64,000 nucleotides of DNA from Hermodice carunculata (GCA_964020975.1 OZ026630.1:21759588-21823587), one strand, 5' to 3'. Shown: positions 41,001 through 56,000, counted from the first letter of the stretch. Translations and numbers: made by a program. Notes: generated by a model from the letters alone, not told the origin.

Positions 41001-44000
41001 AATGTATTCCCTCTGTCACCTTGAGAAAATATGTCAAGGTCACCAATATTATGCACTATTAAACTTCCATATATGATACACATTTGTGATGCATTTGGTA
41101 TTGTGAGCCTTCTTATTTTTCAACATGTCAAATTTAGTGTCCTTAATGACCTTGAAAAGTAGGTCAAGGTCCATTGAAATTTTACAAAATTTTATCATTG
41201 ACCCAACACATATTTCGTGTAAATTTATGAGTTCCATTTCAATGTATAATCAAAATAATTAACTGAATGTACTTTTAATACCCATAATGCTAAGTTACAT
41301 TTAAGGGGCTAGTATGTTCACTTTGTGACTTTCATGTAGAAATATGTAATTATTTCCTTTGTTTTTCATGGAAGACTATCAAAACCATTTATTTTCTGAA
41401 ATTAAACATTTGTCTAATTTTAAATTTAGTATGGAATTTCAGATTTAACCACAACAATTATTTCAATTCCAATCTAATTAAAAGTTGCAAAATTTACATA
41501 AAATAAAATAGAGCATGGTCAAAAATTAACTTGTAATATCAAATTAAAGGTAGCATCTGTGTCTAAAATACAGTATCTCAGATTTTTTAAAAAGAGCTCC
41601 AGTAATTTTTAATAGATCATTGATATTATAAAAATGTCCCTGTTTGGGTATTCAGGACAGGGTGGTTTGAGTATCTGGAAACAGTTATTTTTCCCTTGGC
41701 CCACACTATCTGACAGTCTGCACATGGGCACTTGGGACTTTCTGGTTTTCAAACATTGGCACCAGTTGTCATGAGTTTTGCTACATGAAGAAAATCTATT
41801 TATGCTCTTAATCTGTGCAGCAGCATGGCACTTAATCAGCTTGACCAAGGGTACTCATTAGGGAGTTGTAATCAGCAAGCTTCAATCCACCAGCACAATA
41901 CTCAAGTACCCAACACACGGTGCCAATAAATTCACACCAAGTGTCATTCTACAGTTTCTTATGTCACACTACATGTGGATTAATCATGTTAATGGAATGT
42001 CAACTTATGGTTGGTTTCTAATTGCTTTCTTGATGCAAAATGCAACAGTGCAACAACCCCCCTGGGGTGGGGGGTGTTGCAGCTCAACCTTTCGAAAACT
42101 CACCCTGAGTTACGGCACTTTTTCACAAAAGTGATACCTTAGGTAATTTTTAACTGAAATTGTGGAAAATATGGTCCCAAATTGGTGTGAATAGTGCTCC
42201 AGGAAGAAAATTGTGACCATCGTTAGGGCATTCTTCTCAAATTTTGGGCAATAAAAGAGAATAAGAGGATCATGCATATCCTGTGCTCTGCTGACTGGAA
42301 TCTGCTTTAATAATATTGCAACACATACACTATTGTCTGTATACCTATATACATGAACATTATATTGGCACCAAAGTTTGATATATCATAACAGAGGTCG
42401 AAAAATAGCCTAAACACACAAAAATTCAAAGAGAATCATGATGATCATGTGCATGTTCTGGACAAAGGGAGCTTGTTACGATCCCCTGCTCCCATTTTGT
42501 GGTGTGGTGAGTAATGCTTGTAATTTATGTGGCCTGTGACTGCACATGGTAACCACAGGCTTTGGATCAATCATTACCAAGACAAGGGCCTGGTGCCTTA
42601 AAAATCCCTACTGAATTGTGCTTTTCAGTTTTATGTCTCTAAAAAATTTTACAGCAGCAGTTTGACACATTTCGCCTCCAATAGGGCTCATCAGGAATGG
42701 ATTTAACGCTCACTAGCTCGTTGCTGATTATCCACAAACGCCATAGCCATCATTATATATACCCCAGGGTAACACGTCCATTGTCACTTACATTGAGTAG
42801 AAAACGCACATTTTTTTTTTTTTTTTGCAAACTTTCATCGTCTGAAGTCTTAAGCAATTCTGTTCAGCTGTTCGGGAGAAGAAGTCAAAAATAGCCTAAA
42901 CACACAAAAATTCATAAAAAAAATTACAAAAAATTGAAACATATCCATATCATTTTCACAAGCTTTCTTTGTCTAAAGCCAAGTTATATTCTGATAAAAT
43001 TTCAAGCAAATCTGTTCAGTCGTTCTGGAGAAAAAGTCAAAAAAGCCTTATCACACAAAAATTCTTAAAAAATAAGAAAAAAAATGCAGTGCCACCTGGT
43101 GGCCAAAATAAGAACTGGGTAACCCCAGGTGACCCTATCTGTAATATAAAAACAATTGAAAAAGCAGTTCTTGAAATGAAAAAAAACTTTTGTTTTTTTC
43201 AAAAAATACATTAAAATATTCATAAAAAATAGAAAAATTATTGCATCATCATCTCCTTCACAAACTTAATACAGGTCCACCTGGGGAACATCCATGTGCA
43301 AAATCAACACATTCCATGAGGCAGTTTTTGAGAAGAAATCAAAAGTGTACAAAGTCTAACAAGGGACATCTCCTTTGAAACTTAAAAGCTTCATACACTA
43401 TGCCAGACAGACACAAACGGATTCCAATAGCTCTACTGACTGACAAGTCAGCAGAGCTAAAGAGTACCCTTTATAGGGGATTTTTGGCAAAATACTGGAC
43501 CTTTATTAGGGGAATTCCACCGAAAAGAGGGGCCTTCAGAGTGGCACATACCCAATATTGTCACTAATGGGAGTACCTGCCATGTGGACAACTAAAAAAT
43601 GTAAAGCGACCTGTTTTGTCACAATGTGGAATCAAATATATATCTTCCCATAAACATGAAATCATCAGTTGAAGTCTTTTTTCCCTATGCTTTGTATGGT
43701 ATATTTAATTTCACCATTTGTTTCCACATGTAAAATTACACCTTGTCATTACAGGGAAGTTAAGTTTACCAATGTATGTTGAACACATTAACCATGATGG
43801 ATGTCAAGCTAGGCATGACGAGGAACTGGTCATAGCATGAGGTCAACCATAATGTAGCTTGCTCATCTTTACTCAGGGTCCCAGAACTTGAATAAAGTAT
43901 ACTTGTCGTTGAACAGATCTAACTAAGCTCACTACACATAACCTCTCATTAGTCAGTACCAAAAAAAAAAAAAAAGAAAACAAAAAAACACCCCCCCCCC

Positions 44001-47000
44001 CAACAACAATTTGCACGTTGAAGCTGTAATTAGTCCATGACCATCACTTTTGTGCATGTTTAAAAGGCTATTTATTACAGCTGTAATGTACTTCCGTATC
44101 ATATGTAAAAGATTCCTTGCTCAAAATGGCAACAGCAGACTGTAACAGGTTGATGACTCAGGATAAGAGGACTTTGTTCCTACAATCTACTGTACACTGA
44201 TGACTCACAATTAGGGAACTGCATACAACCTACAAAACTTCATCCTAACTCTCATTCAACATACAATTCTTTGTATACCAGGACTTCCATGGGTTAGCAC
44301 AGGCAAAATTTTGTCCTGTGAATGCATGCACTTATACTTATCATTGGTTCAGATGAAAATCCTTTGTCACACATGAACCACCTTATCCTCTCCTAAGATT
44401 GGTTCTTATACCAACACTGCACGCAAAATTATACAAGTGTTACCTTGGAATTTCTTTTCTGTAAACTTGATAGCACGTAAAGCCTGATCATTTGCACAGT
44501 CCCTTGGGAAAACCCCTCAAAGTGTGCACTAACAAGTAAATAAGTCCACATGTGTATACCTGGGTCACAGTGCCAGGCAAGGGATCCTTTATGGTTGGCA
44601 ATTAAGGATCTTGAGATTAGCTAACAGCAGGTTCTAGATGACTGACACTTTTCTCCAAATACAGTGGCACTATGTTATACATACAGCTGCACACAAAGGC
44701 CTACATGTATTTATATACCTTTGCTTCATTTATATACATGAGATTTAAGATCACTTTGACCTCTGGACTATTAAACAACAGGTGATTCATTATTTTCGTT
44801 TCAGATGTGGGCCCTGAACATAATGGGTCACTAGAGACACCCACATTTGATGTAAACTGACTCAAGTACCCAATTTTTAAATGACCAATCATAGACCACA
44901 AATGGCAACTGGTTTCCTGCTTGATAGAATTTGCATCCTGACCATTGTGTTTCATAAAAGCTTCTGAAAGAATGGTCTAGACACTTAATACTTTCAAAAC
45001 AACATGAGAAACAATTGTGCATGAGAAAAGGGAACATTTCTGTCCAGAATTATTCATCTTAGGGGCCGCTCAAATTACGTAATGCTTCACGGGGTGGGGG
45101 AACAAAAAATTGTGTTATGTAACACTTGCATTGTTGTCAAAAACAAAAACAAAAACCTTTCAGATACAAAACATCACAGAAAAAATACTGTCATCAAGGT
45201 AGATAAATTGAATATTGTGATTAGTTTCAATATGCTTTTTTTCTCAATGAATAAAAACACCAAGCAAGACCAGTGATGGGTAAAAACTTAAGAGAAAGTG
45301 CCAAACTGGTTTCGAATCAAGCAATTTTCATCAGTGGCGGTTGGGGACACTTTTCTAAATGAAATTGACAATGTCTAGGCCTACCAAGTTTCCGATAAAT
45401 GTCACTTGGGGTGCAGGAAGTTTCTTTGAATATAATAAACACTTGACTTGAAAGTGCATTTCTGTTTTTCTGTGATCTCCAACTCCCACCGCCAAGTGCT
45501 GATTCATAAATGTCAGACTGACAGATCTCATCTGTCATTGAACTCAGATGAGTATCAAAAACTCTATAGTACAAATTAATATTTTTAATCATAATCCAAC
45601 TCACATATTATAAACTCAATATGGACAGACGGATGAAGAAGCATTGAAATGCCTTTGAAGGCAAACTTGCTCATAAATTAAATGTGGATGGCATCGATGT
45701 GGCAAATAGGGACAATAGCTATTTGTGGAACAAGGGCATAAGTCATTGGTAAGAAACATTCATCACTGAATGCCTTTCACAATCTTTTATTAAGAATTAA
45801 TTTTGCCCACCAACTTAAAAGCCTTTTCAAAGGTTAGTCTAATCAGCAATATCATGCTAAAATATACATTTTCTTGGCTTTATTCTTGACAAGTCCTTAG
45901 TTCGGAAGAAAAACAAAAACTTCATGTCAAAGGATGATGAAGCTTGTTATCTGTCAGGTTTTAGTTTAGAAAATTAGAAGAAAAAAAAAACATCTGTAAG
46001 TTAGAATAAGCTATTGCTAGTACAGTGGGCCACTAAATCTATTACAGTAAAACCTCCACTACCGAACACCTCCGACTAGTGAACACCTCTCACTTCGGAA
46101 CACTTTTTTTTCAGTCCCAAATGTTTACATGTTATTTAATAGGCACCTGGATGTTAATAACCTCTCACTACCGAACACCTCTCACTTCTGAACACCGAAC
46201 ACCTTTTTTCAGTCCCAAAGCCACAAATAAACCTCCCAATAACGAACATGTGCTTTCTCTGTGAGCCATAACCAGGCCCAAATCAGTTGCTGGTTGTTTG
46301 TCACTAAGGATAAAAGCTGGCACATTGCATGCATACTGGGCCAACACAGGAAGACTGATAAAACATGCATTCGTTATGCTGTGCTTCCCAACCTGTCTCA
46401 GTGGTTCCTTGGTTGGTAAAATTTATCAAGATTGTTGTCTTATCTTCTGTGAAAGAATGCCTTTAAAGCTCAGAATTGACTTTGGTTGGCATCTCTGCTG
46501 ACCAATCACCATCAAAACCAACAGCCTATTGCGTAAGGGATGGTTCAACATTTTTATCATTTTTGAATTAGTACTTACAGTATGCAAGGGGGGAGGGGGT
46601 TAAATGGGTCTGTACACTTTCACAGAATATGGAAAATAATGGTAGATTTTTGGGCTGTTTTGTGCAATTTTTCTATGACTTTGGGAGAAAATCATCATTT
46701 TTAAAGTACTAATTTGGGGGGAGGGTGGGGGTCATGAAATTTAGTACCCTAAGTACTATTTCAAAAATGATGATAATGCTGAACCATCCCTAAGCTAAGT
46801 AGGCAATTGAGAACCATGAATGCTGGAATTGTCTCCAAATACATTGAAAACTGTAGTGTTTTCATAGCATTTTGGTGTGATATTCCACCTTGCTCTTGAG
46901 TGTATGTGATCTTACCCAGTTACACAGTCTTGATAAATTGACATGTTTGAGTGAAACTGGTTGTGACTGAAACAATTGATGTTTTTAGAGCAAGGAGTGG

Positions 47001-50000
47001 GACAGTACAGATGTTATTTGTGTAATTAGCATGTATCATGTTTGCCTCCAAAGCAGACCCAAGTTTTGTGCTACATGGAAAGAGGACAAGTGGCTGCTCC
47101 TGAGCAGTCATGGAAGAAGTGTCAGATGGCCAAGCATAGGCGTGCTGCCAAACAGCAGGCCATCAAGTCCGACTCTGCTGAGTCTTTAACTCTTTGTCTT
47201 TCTCAGCATCCAGTGTGATCTGGTCGCCTTTAGCTGTTGTCCTTCAGAAGACAGGTGGGAAAGACTCCAGCTGATCCTCAAAGTGTTTCTGCCTCTCAAG
47301 GTTTGCACAGCCTGGCAGTGGCAGACTCTGATAGGCTCCATGGACTCCCAGGTCCCCGTGGCCTGCCTACACCATCTTTCCTTGCAGCATGCTCTGCAGG
47401 ACAGATGGTCGAAGGACCAGGGCTACCAAGCGCAGATGCCAGTGCTCCCATAGGACCACCGGCACTTCATTCGGTGGACCAAGGGGGAGAATGGCATGTC
47501 AGGACAGAGGTTGATGCCATTTCAAGTGCAACCACTGTGTACTCGGACTTATCTCAGTCCCGTTGGGGCATCCATGTGGAGGTGCCAGACAGCGTTGGAT
47601 TTTTGGCCGATACAGGTCACATCACACCACATAAACTGACTAGAACTGGAGGCGATATACCTTGCGCTCCTCCACTTCGAGAACCCGGTGGAGCACAAAC
47701 ACATCCTTGTTATGTGCAACAACAGGACCACAATTGTATGTCCACTGGCATGGCCACAACTTTGGGTGAAACCGTGTTCTACCCCCAAGTGCTCAAAATC
47801 CATGCTTTGCGGTTGTCGCACAGCACACCCATGACAGGTTTCTCGGAATCGGTCGCAGATAGAATTGCCAGAGGGGGTATACTTGGCTTGATAGAAGGTG
47901 TTTTCTGAATGGTGTGCTGGATGGAGAATCCATCCGTGGTCTCTGTGCATTGGGAACAACCTGCTGTACCAGTGGGACGTCCTTGGTAAGAGCTGGAGAA
48001 CAATGGAGGGGTTTCAGGCCGCCATCTCCTCGACCCTGGCAAATGTCTTAGACTTTCGCATAGGGAATGATCCGAGAAACTTAACAAACCCAACTCTGTA
48101 AGCCAATGTACCATTTGAACACTATCAAGTCCAATATTCTAAGAGCAAAGTCCTATTCCGTACCATTCACTGAAAAACTGCATAGTTCTAAATCATATGA
48201 GCAAATCAATCTATAAAAGGAACAAATCATATTTAAAAAATTTGGAATTTAGAAGAAAGTTTTAGGCATTATTAGCCTTTATAAAATCTGGACATCAGCG
48301 GGGAACCAGCACAAGACTTGTTTCGGTGCCATTAATCCCCAGACAAGTCATTCTGCTAACTGGCGGCACCATGTTTGCATTTCAAATACAAACATCCCGA
48401 GCTAGTGTATCACGGAATAAAGCGAATATGATGCTCCTTTGTGAATAGGCCTACTTAAAATGCAGCCCACATTACATAAATACAATGAAACTACACCTAA
48501 CATTCATGATTAAGGCTATCAAAATTGAATCATAAAATAATAAACCCCACACTTACCTACAGCGCTTGGTCTTACAACAGACCCGACTAGGCCTACCTTA
48601 CGGAGTGATCAGATCAAATAAGATTAAACCAGTTCTTCAACTTCAAGTAAAACGCAAATGTAATGATGTGACGTAAAAGAGCCAAGTTATTAATTGTGTA
48701 ACACCTGAAAACTGGTCAGATCAACCTTGTCCTGTTTCAGTAATAAAAATAAAAATCGGCTTATTTATAATAAACTCGCTGTATTTCACAGCCAATGCAA
48801 TCACTATTAATGTCTAGTTCTGTATTAATAACTCATCAATTACATCACATTTGATGCATGACTGAAACGAATGATCACTTGACCACTCCCAGGTGACCCT
48901 GAAACCGCACTTGGGCTTCCTTCGAAAAAACCAAGTGGCTTGAGATCCATCTACAGCCTTTAGGGGTTTTACCATGCGTGCCATGGATGCGGCTCTACAT
49001 GCTGAAGAAAAAGCCTTGTGTCTGGTGACAGCTCTGCATTGGTATCTCTTTCGCACAGACAGTGCCAGGGGTCAGACATCCGCCCTCGTTTTGCCCCTGG
49101 GTAAGTCCCAAAAGGAACAGGTATGCCAAAATACGATCTCTTCATGGATTCAGCAGTCCATCCTGACGGCCTACAAGAATGCTTTGGACAGGCCATTGGC
49201 CCTGAAGCACATCTCAGCTATAGCTCAAGAGGGGCAAGCTTTCAATGCCTCCTGGCGAGTCCTCAGGAACGTCGCTGTTGCCGATATCCTCCAGGCTTGC
49301 CGCTGGTGATCTCTGACTTTTACTAAGCAGTGCATGCAGGACTGGATCATGCTAGAGGAGGGCATTTACGCCTTTGCCTGTGTAGAAGGCTCCTCTGCAT
49401 AGGTTCCTGATTTTTGTCTGTTGGGACTTCCCTTGTTCAGCTTTTGGCGCTCTCAGGGTTTAGACTTGGATACAGTCTATAGGTTGGCCTACCTGGAGTA
49501 GACCCATTTTGATTACCCTCTGCTTCCTGGTGTACCGACACATAACCCAGACATAAACAATCAAGTGGCTATTGTTTTGAATACAATGTGGTCTACAAGG
49601 GAAGTGATGGTATTGTAGAGTTGACTGTGTACCTAGGAGGGGTCATTCCTGTTTGCATACATGTGTCAGCCTTCTATTATGTACGAAAACTAGACATGAC
49701 ATCCAGGGCAAGAAAGGCATCGATTGACATTGACCCAAAACTGTTGGATGCAGTGCGCATAATTGTCAAGGAAGAAATCGGGGGTCTAGAAAGAAAAATT
49801 GATAATGTGGTCTCACAATTGGCATCTCTGAATGACAAATTTGACAAACTTGAGGAAAAACAAAAAGAACTGGAGACCAGCGTCAAAAAGTGTAATGAGA
49901 GTGTAAACACACTTGAGACCAGCTTGCAAGACTGCAGTGATCGTGTGGATACAGTGATCAACAACTTGTTGCCTAAGGTGTGCAATAAAATGAAAGAGCT

Positions 50001-53000
50001 TTCCACTGCTATGGCAATAAAAATTCTGGATAGTGATATCCACAATAGGAAATGGTCCCTCATTATTAATGGTTTAAAAGGTCAAGCTGGCGAAAACCAA
50101 AAGGAAACAAGGAGAAATTGTATTGAATTGGCCAAAAACCATCTATGTGTCAATGATGCTGAATCAACCTTAATGTCTGCCTGTCACCGCCTTAGCCAGC
50201 AAAAAGATGCCGGCATTATCGTGAGGTTTGTTGACTTAGACCAGCGCAATGAGTGGTTGTCCGGAGCCAAACACCTTCGTACACACCCCGATAAAATATC
50301 AATATCACCAGACATGCCACCCATTACACGTCAACTGAAGAATGAAATTATGGACTACAGACGCAACATCTCAGCAGATTTAAGAAAGAACAGCAGAGTA
50401 AAATACTTAAAGACCTGGCCCTACGTGCAGCTGGACATCAGGGGACGAGATCCATACTACCCAAAAACTGTTCAGGAAAAGATTGCTAAAGGCTTTTTTG
50501 AGATTGACCTGGATATTGACTTGAGTCTGAATTGAATCTTAATTCAACTGACTGTCTGACCGTCACAGATGACATATTTCATTACATCTTGATACTTTGT
50601 TCCTCCACATGCTGATAAAAAAAAAATCAATTTTTGATTGATGAACATCACAAATGTATTTTTTTTTTTTCACACATATTTGGTTTTGTCAGTTTCCTGT
50701 TACAGGTTAATATTCTCAGACCAACTGTAACACTGTCAGATAAAAAAATGACACTTTATTATAATGGTAAACACTCTTCCAGAAGAACACATGCACTACA
50801 TGGTGTGCCAAATGACTTTTATGATACAGCCCAATTCTTTTGTTTTTCGTTCTTTTCCTACTTACTTTGCTATTTATTTGTTTATCGATATGTTCTTATA
50901 CTTACTTTTTCAGATATTCAACATGAGTATGATTACCCTTTCATACACATACTTGAGTTGTCTGAGTGGTACATGGGATACAAAGTCTATTGCTTTACAT
51001 TATTTCTTATTGAATGGCTTCTAATACTTTAGAACGGGATGTTCTTACAAATTTTGGTGGTATTTCTGTTAACTGTTTGAATAACTTGTTGGAAAATGTA
51101 AAAGATTTGGAAAACTCCATATCTATTGTAGCTGAATCTCCATATATCGAAACCAAAAAAATTGTTGATTACCTCAAGCCTTTGAAAGATACATTTTCAG
51201 TTCTAGATTTAAATATTCAATCTATAAATGCTAAGTATGATATTTTTAAAATATTTATTGATGATTTGGCTCAAAATGGTTTTGAATTCAGTGCTATTTG
51301 TTTGCAGGAAACCTGGTTGAATGAAAATATGGACAGTTCTATTTTTAATCTTGACAACTACATGTTAATTCCACAGCCTGCAACATGTAGCACTCATGGT
51401 GGTCTTATTATCTACTTACATAAACAGTTCCAGTATACTGTAAGAGACATTTACAGTCCAAACTATAATTGGGAAGGTCAATTCATTGAGATTTTTGGTA
51501 AGAGTATTACACAAAAAATTAATTTGTGTAACATTTATAGACCCCCAAGAGATCAAAACAATGATATTGATATTTTCTTGAAGGATATTACCCCAATAAT
51601 TGAGTCTCTTACACGTGAAAAATATGATTTAATTATTGCAGGAGACTTCAACATCAACTTGCTTAAGTTAAACACAAGGAACAAATATGCCGAATACTTC
51701 GATGTTATGTTGTGCAATGGTCTGTTTCCAAAAATAACCCTACCAACAAGGTTAGCAGATAGATCTGCCACATTGATTGATAATATTTTCTGTCGTGTGA
51801 CAAACAGTAGTAAATCATGTACATCTGGTATAATTTTCTCAGATATTTCTGATCATCTTCCATGCTTTACTTGCATTGACACTCAGAGAAGTACACAAAG
51901 TACACCTAGGTATGTAAAAACTTACACAAATGATCCTGTATCTATGCAGAACTTTTATGCTGAGTTAAATGGTTTAAATATTTTGGAACAGTTAAATCTT
52001 GATCCCAATTGTAACCCAAATGAAAACTATGCAAAATTAGAAAATATAATAACAAAAGTCAAAGAAAAGCACCTTCCGACTAAAATGGTTAAATTTAATA
52101 AATATAAGCATAAAAAATGTCCATGGGTAACTAATGGCATTCTGAATTCTATTAAATATCGAGACAGTCTCTACAAAAAATTAAGAGGTACCCGTCAGGA
52201 TGACCCTCAATATTACATGTTAAAGCAAAACCTTAAAGTGTATAACAATATTTTAAGAAAAAATATTAATCAATGTAAAAAAGACTATTACCTTCTCAGT
52301 TTCAGATATTTAAGAATGACGTGAAAAAGACCTGGGATACAATTCGATCAGTCTTAGGTATAAATAAAAATAAATCAAGCTTTCCCTCATTTTTCATGAT
52401 AGATGGTACTGAAACAACTAACAAGGAAATTATCGCCAACAGATTTAATACTTTTTTCACAAATATCGGCCCAAAATTAGCTGCTAACATAAACGTGTCA
52501 AATAAACCAAACTTTTCCTTTTACCTGAAAGAAAAAACACACAACAGATTCTCTTTTTCACACATCGGCCCTGAGGACATTAAAAATATCGTCAAAAATC
52601 TCAAACCCAAGTCCAGCACAGGTCATGACAACTTATCCATGAAGCTCCTCAAAGGCATTACCTCAATTCATGAACCACTAGCACTTATTATAAATCAATC
52701 ATTAACAACAGGTATTTTCCCACAAAAACTAAAAATTGCTAAAGTCATACCCATTTACAAAAAAGATGATAATACATTGCCAGACAATTACAGACCCATC
52801 TCTATCTTACCTGCCATGTCCAAAATAATTGAAAAAGTTGTATACACACAACTATATGACTACTTCATTAGCAAAACTCCGTTCTATACTAGTCAGCATG
52901 GGTTTAAAAAACTACACTCTACAGAAACTGCCGCATTAGAATTTGTTGACCGTATTATTAAATTCCTTGACACTGGGAAACTACCAATAAGCATATTTAT

Positions 53001-56000
53001 TGATTTATCAAAAGCCTTCGACACTTTAAACCATCAGATTCTCATCGAAAAATTAGCGTACTATGGCATAACTGGCATTACTTTAAATTGGTTTCGTAGT
53101 TACCTTACAAATAGAACTCAGTATGTTCAGGTTGATGATGTCTGTTCTCAGCATCTTCATATAACCACAGGTGTCCCACAAGGATCAATACTCGGCCCTC
53201 TCATATTCATAATTTACACTAACGACATGCATTTTGCCTCATCAAAATTTGATTCAATCCTCTATGCAGATGACACCACATTACTCAACTAGTTATGTTC
53301 CTTCACTTTCCCTTCTGGAAACAATATACATGCACAAAATGCATCAGACAATATCAATGTTGAACTAAATAAAGTGTATGACTGGCTAGCTGCAAACAAA
53401 TTATCCTTAAATATAAGGAAAACAAAGTTCATGATCTTTCATTTTCCCCAACGAAAGCTGGATTTTGGTTTAACCTTAAAGATTGACAACACTCCAATTT
53501 CTAAGACAGAAGAATTTGACTTTTTGGGTTTACGAATTCAAGAAAACCTAAAGTGGGATGCTCATGTAAGTAAAATAGGAAACAAACTTGCTAAAGTAAA
53601 TGGGATCTTGAAGAAAATCAACAAATTTGTACCAAAAAGTGGCCTTTTGCATATTTATAATTCACTGTTTTTATCACATTTAAACTATGGTATTCTTGTA
53701 TGGGGATTTTCATATGAGCGTATTTCTATGCTTCAAAAAAAGGCTATCCGCACAATTTGTAATGCTAATTATAATGCACATACCGCCCCGCTTTTTAAGC
53801 AGCTAAATCTATTAAAAATAGAGGATTTGAGAAAGTTGAAAGCACTGAAATTTTACTACAAATACTCACATGACGAACTTCCTTATTATTTCAAAGGCAT
53901 GTATCAAGTTAAACAACCCACTCATACCTATTACTTTCGTACCAGAGTCGTGCCTCCCCTCACAATACCCAACAAAACCAGATCAAAAGATTGCATTAGA
54001 TACTACATCCCAAGTTTACTTCTTATTACACCTCCCTGTATAACTGATAAAATTTATTCCCATTCATACCTTGGTTTTTCTAGTTATATAAAAAAAATCT
54101 ACATAAATGAATACCAAGAGTTCTGTACCCTGCCAGATTGTTTTGTATGTAACAGATAATAGAATGTATTGTATTTATTTTTCCTCATCATCCAAAGTTT
54201 TGACTGCCAAGTGATTCTTTTATTTCAGTTAAGCAATCCATGTGCAAGATGCTGTAAATTAGTTACCCGTTAAAGGTGGCCCCAGCGATAGCGGATCTCA
54301 ATCCTTAGCTGGGTCATCCTGACAAGACTTCTCATAAGCTTTTGTTATTAATGAATGTACAGTACTGATGTTAATTTTCTTGTATTTTGATTCCTCATTG
54401 TCAAATAAAACGTTTCTGAGTTCTGAGTTCTGACCCAGATCTTGTCTCTGGTGGATGTCCCCAGGGTCCGCCAGGCCGGTGCTTACATACCCGTTCAACT
54501 GGACATTGCCTAATGGAACCATATGACTGCCCCACCCCCACCCCACTGGGGCACCTGCCATGCTTTTCAAGGTTTACGATCTTGAGAGATCTCCAGGGCC
54601 TGAAGAGTAGAAACAGGCTGCAGCTCCCTTATTGCAGACTGCTCTCAGGTTGGTGGGCCTTCCTGGGGATGGGGTTTCACTGGCCGTCCCTCTCAAAACT
54701 AATTGAAGATGGCAAGTGGCCTTTCATCAAAGGTTATTCAACACAGGAACTACATTAAGTGTCTTGAAAGCATGGTCTCAATACTCAAGTGGTCTTTTAT
54801 GAAGGGTTGTCTTTGCTACAGGTACCACTCTGTGCCTATCAGTCTATACTGGGGATGCACATAGTTTCTCCAACAATCATTCCCTGATGCGACCCAGATG
54901 CAGAACTTTTTAACATGTCTCACAAAAAAATACTTATTATGGCTACATCGTGTCTTGTGAAGTATCCTTGTCACGTTATGACAGAAGCTTGTTTTGGGTT
55001 GCCAGACAGGACACCGAGAGTTTTCTATCTTTAAATAAACATGGTAAAATTTTGTGCTTAGTTTCATCAAACCATCTGTCACTTTTGCTTGCCTTGGGGA
55101 AGTTTATACCATGCAGCTTCGTAACATTAACATGCATGGAACGAAATATGGTTACGTAATATCAACCTAGTGGTTACAGGGAAGTGGCCACAAACACAAA
55201 TGTAAAAGTGAAATTGTCATGCAATGTAACTTGGTCATTGTCTGCTCAATCTTTACTTTGATTTATTTTATATATCACAGTGCACATTTGCAGGATATTT
55301 GGGTACTGTTCAGTTGTGTATCATGTTGATTTCTAATTATATTTTGTTGAAAATGGGTCAAACCTGACCTTTCATCAAGTCAATAAAAGAAAGGAACCTT
55401 TTCTAGGCTCTTTGATAAAAGTACATGTACTAATACTATTGCAGTTGATAAACTAGAGGGCTGTGTGAACTAAAACTGCACAGTCTATAGATGATGGAAA
55501 ACACTAGCAAACTTCTTAATAAATGAAGCTGTCATATGTGACAATTCTTTGCAAAGCTTTTTGTTTTGGACGTGGCTACTGAACCAGGTACGGTTTGGGT
55601 TGTTGAAGCAAAGTCTACAGAGCTGGACCAGGTGCCGCAGACAATATACACAGCAAGCCCAATCCTGTACTCGATCCAATACCATGAGAAATCACTCCAG
55701 TGCCGGATCTGGCACAGTAACTACTACTGTAAGAAAGCACTGGAGTGCCTGGTTCTGTACATGTAGAAAACAGCACCCAGCAGCAAGCCTTGCTGCAAGG
55801 AAATACATGCCCTATACAACCGTCTGGGTCTCCAGCACTGACCCTAACCTCGGGATGGTGTAGAATACAAGCCCAATGTCACTTGTGTATACGGAATAAA
55901 GCAGAACTATAAGGTTTATCCAGTTCCATCTCCACTTTTACGCTCACATTATACACCACCCCCACTAACCCTTAACCCTATGACGGTAGCCCATCACAGG

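Larger units (their letters stand above)
49552..54432 (+). mobile_element. Full-length LINE (Jockey/CR1-superfamily type)
   Basis: About 4.9 kb with a 5' UTR, ORF1 (49696-50535), a ~480-bp spacer, ORF2 (51014-54159), a 3' UTR and a short TTCTGAG-repeat tail (54413-54432). ACCCAGA flanks it on both sides (49545-49551, 54433-54439), a probable target-site duplication. Only one frameshift and one stop are seen in ORF2, so it is young. No RNase H domain is visible after the RT, which fits the CR1/Jockey/L2-like groups; the exact clade is not determined. It is antisense to Rab8 in intron 1. Confidence 0.8.

Noticed and set aside
47237-47908. 223-aa plus-strand open frame as a host gene
   Set aside because: It overlaps the DIRS-like fossil and its composition is explained by GC-rich element sequence; no splice signals or known host domain.
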